Shown: in pieces, positions 63,135 to 64,000 of the stretch | Layout: every line of letters begins with the position of its first letter | Numbering within the stretch: position 1 is the stretch's first letter | DNA from: Thauera sedimentorum | GTDB taxonomy: Bacteria; Pseudomonadota; Gammaproteobacteria; Burkholderiales; Rhodocyclaceae | Assembly: GCF_014489115.1 (NCBI RefSeq) | Contig: NZ_JACTAH010000002.1 | Span: forward strand, 1,532,586 to 1,596,585 | Length of the DNA: 64,000 bases | Direction: 5' to 3' | Translations under genes and position numbers: made by a program | The notes under the pieces: generated by a model | Told to the model about the DNA's origin: nothing | The model's database searches: none | The model's input: the letters and a program-made list of their open reading frames with translations, nothing else

Positions 63135-64000
63135 ATGCGTTTCCATTTTCCGGTCATCATCATCGATGAGGACTTCCGTTCCGAGAACGCTTCGGGCCTG
63201 GGCATCCGTGCGCTGGCCAAGGCCATCGAGGAGGAAGGCATCGAGGTGCTCGGCGTGACGAGCTATGGCGACCTGACCTCGTTCGCGCAGCAGCAGAGTC
63301 GTGGTTCGGCCTTCATCCTGTCGATCGACGACGAGGAGTTCTCCTCGTCCGAAGCCGCCGACAAGGCCATCGCAGGCCTGCGCGCCTTCGTCGAGGAAAT
63401 CCGTTTCCGCAACGCCGACATCCCGATCTTCCTGTACGGCGAGACGCGCACCAGCCGCCACATTCCGAACGACGTGCTGCGCGAGATGCACGGCTTCATC
63501 CACATGTTCGAGGACACCCCGGAGTTCATCGCGCGCTACGTGGTGCGCGAGGCCAAGAACTACCTCGATTCGCTGGCGCCGCCCTTCTTCCGCGCGCTCA
63601 CCCATTACGCCGCCGACGGCTCCTACTCCTGGCACTGCCCGGGGCACTCGGGCGGGGTGGCCTTCCTGAAGAGCCCGGTGGGGCAGATGTTCCACCAGTT
63701 CTTCGGCGAGAACATGCTGCGCGCCGACGTGTGCAACGCGGTTGAAGAGCTCGGTCAGCTGCTCGACCATACCGGCCCGGTGGCGGCCTCCGAGCGCAAC
63801 GCCGCGCGCATCTTCAACTGCGACCACCTGTACTTCGTCACCAACGGCACCTCGACCTCCAACAAGATGGTCTGGCACACCACCGTGGCGCCGGGCGACA
63901 TCGTGGTGGTGGACCGCAACTGCCACAAGTCCATCCTCCACTCCATCATCATGACCGGGGCGGTGCCGGTGTTCCTGACGCCCACGCGCAACCACTACGG
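63135..64000 (+). CDS. arginine/lysine/ornithine decarboxylase, N-terminal part
   Basis: The first 288 codons of a fold-type I (Orn/Lys/Arg) PLP-dependent decarboxylase; the gene runs off the window. Seen are the receiver-like wing domain (about 1-130, MRFHFPVIIIDEDFRSENASG and NADIPIFLYGE) and the beginning of the PLP domain: SWHCPGHSGGVAF (about 174-186), FGENMLRADVCNAVEELG, and VTNGTSTSNKMVWH (about 236-249), which binds the cofactor phosphate. The catalytic lysine and the C-terminal domain lie outside, so substrate cannot be assigned. A GAGAGAAAGGG site precedes the ATG, and a TATCAT box lies at 63083-63088. Confidence 0.9.
   Translation, partial: MRFHFPVIIIDEDFRSENASGLGIRALAKAIEEEGIEVLGVTSYGDLTSFAQQQSRGSAFILSIDDEEFSSSEAADKAIAGLRAFVEEIRFRNADIPIFLYGETRTSRHIPNDVLREMHGFIHMFEDTPEFIARYVVREAKNYLDSLAPPFFRALTHYAADGSYSWHCPGHSGGVAFLKSPVGQMFHQFFGENMLRADVCNAVEELGQLLDHTGPVAASERNAARIFNCDHLYFVTNGTSTSNKMVWHTTVAPGDIVVVDRNCHKSILHSIIMTGAVPVFLTPTRNHY

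Overview
The window is a 64 kb piece of a high-GC chromosome from a Gram-negative bacterium. Gene content and order suggest a betaproteobacterium of the Rhodocyclales (Azoarcus/Thauera/Aromatoleum-like): the leuS-lptE-holA run followed by proA, a short H-NS histone-type protein ending in the WSGRGRKPLW motif, a MaeB malic enzyme fused to a phosphotransacetylase domain, a complete MSHA pilus locus, and outer-membrane genes (lptE, pldA, OmpA-like). This placement is inference from gene content; no rRNA or tRNA gene is visible. Start codons were moved from the longest frame to the best-supported start where signals or homology allowed.

Layout. 1-9.7 kb holds housekeeping genes: the N-terminus of a cytochrome c assembly gene, ffh, an EI24-type membrane protein, a CinA-N-type protein, a YgjP-type metallopeptidase, gloA, an HD-GYP response regulator, tsaD, plsY, folB, H-NS, ybaK and xerD. 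9.7-19 kb holds a chalcone-isomerase-like protein, proA, holA, lptE, leuS, a small unknown protein with a palindrome-rich upstream region, and uvrD. 19-37.2 kb holds an orphan ParA and then, on the same strand, a 17.3-kb MSHA type IV pilus cluster in the canonical order mshI-(pilN-like)-J-K-L-M-N-E-G-B-A-C-D-O-P-Q. 37.7-46 kb holds maeB, pldA, a quinone oxidoreductase, a mechanosensitive-type channel and an unusual membrane/beta-propeller protein. 46-49.6 kb is dnaE. 49.6-56 kb is a same-strand run of gtrA, a polyprenyl-phosphate glycosyltransferase, an ArnT-like transferase, a ColR-like regulator, a WarA-like methyltransferase, an InaA/WaaP-like kinase and a ColS-like sensor kinase. 56-64 kb holds acyP, a SulP transporter, metG, an OmpA-like lipoprotein, mrp, dcd and the start of an Arg/Lys/Orn decarboxylase.

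How the parts work together. MshI, the PilN-like protein, MshJ and MshK form the inner-membrane alignment complex. MshL is the outer-membrane secretin. MshM and MshN are an ATPase and a periplasmic protein. MshE (extension ATPase, with two intact c-di-GMP-binding motifs) and MshG (platform) drive assembly. MshA and MshB are pilins, MshC/D/O/P are minor pseudopilins, and MshQ is a large secreted protein with two lectin-like domains that could form an adhesive tip. A TATACT box overlapping a palindrome precedes mshB, and a REP-type palindromic doublet lies between mshA and mshC. The 50-56 kb cluster looks like a metal- or stress-responsive envelope-modification module in which sensor, regulator and the enzymes that modify lipid A/LPS or glycolipids sit together.

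Points judged most worth checking: the REP-derived 45-residue leader of mshC, the MshQ architecture, the Col-type envelope cluster with ExxE motifs in its sensor, an Asn-to-Asp change in the phospholipase A triad, a 90-nt imperfect dyad between metG and the SulP gene, and the TM-plus-propeller protein beside the mechanosensitive channel. No transposase, prophage, CRISPR array or replication origin was seen.
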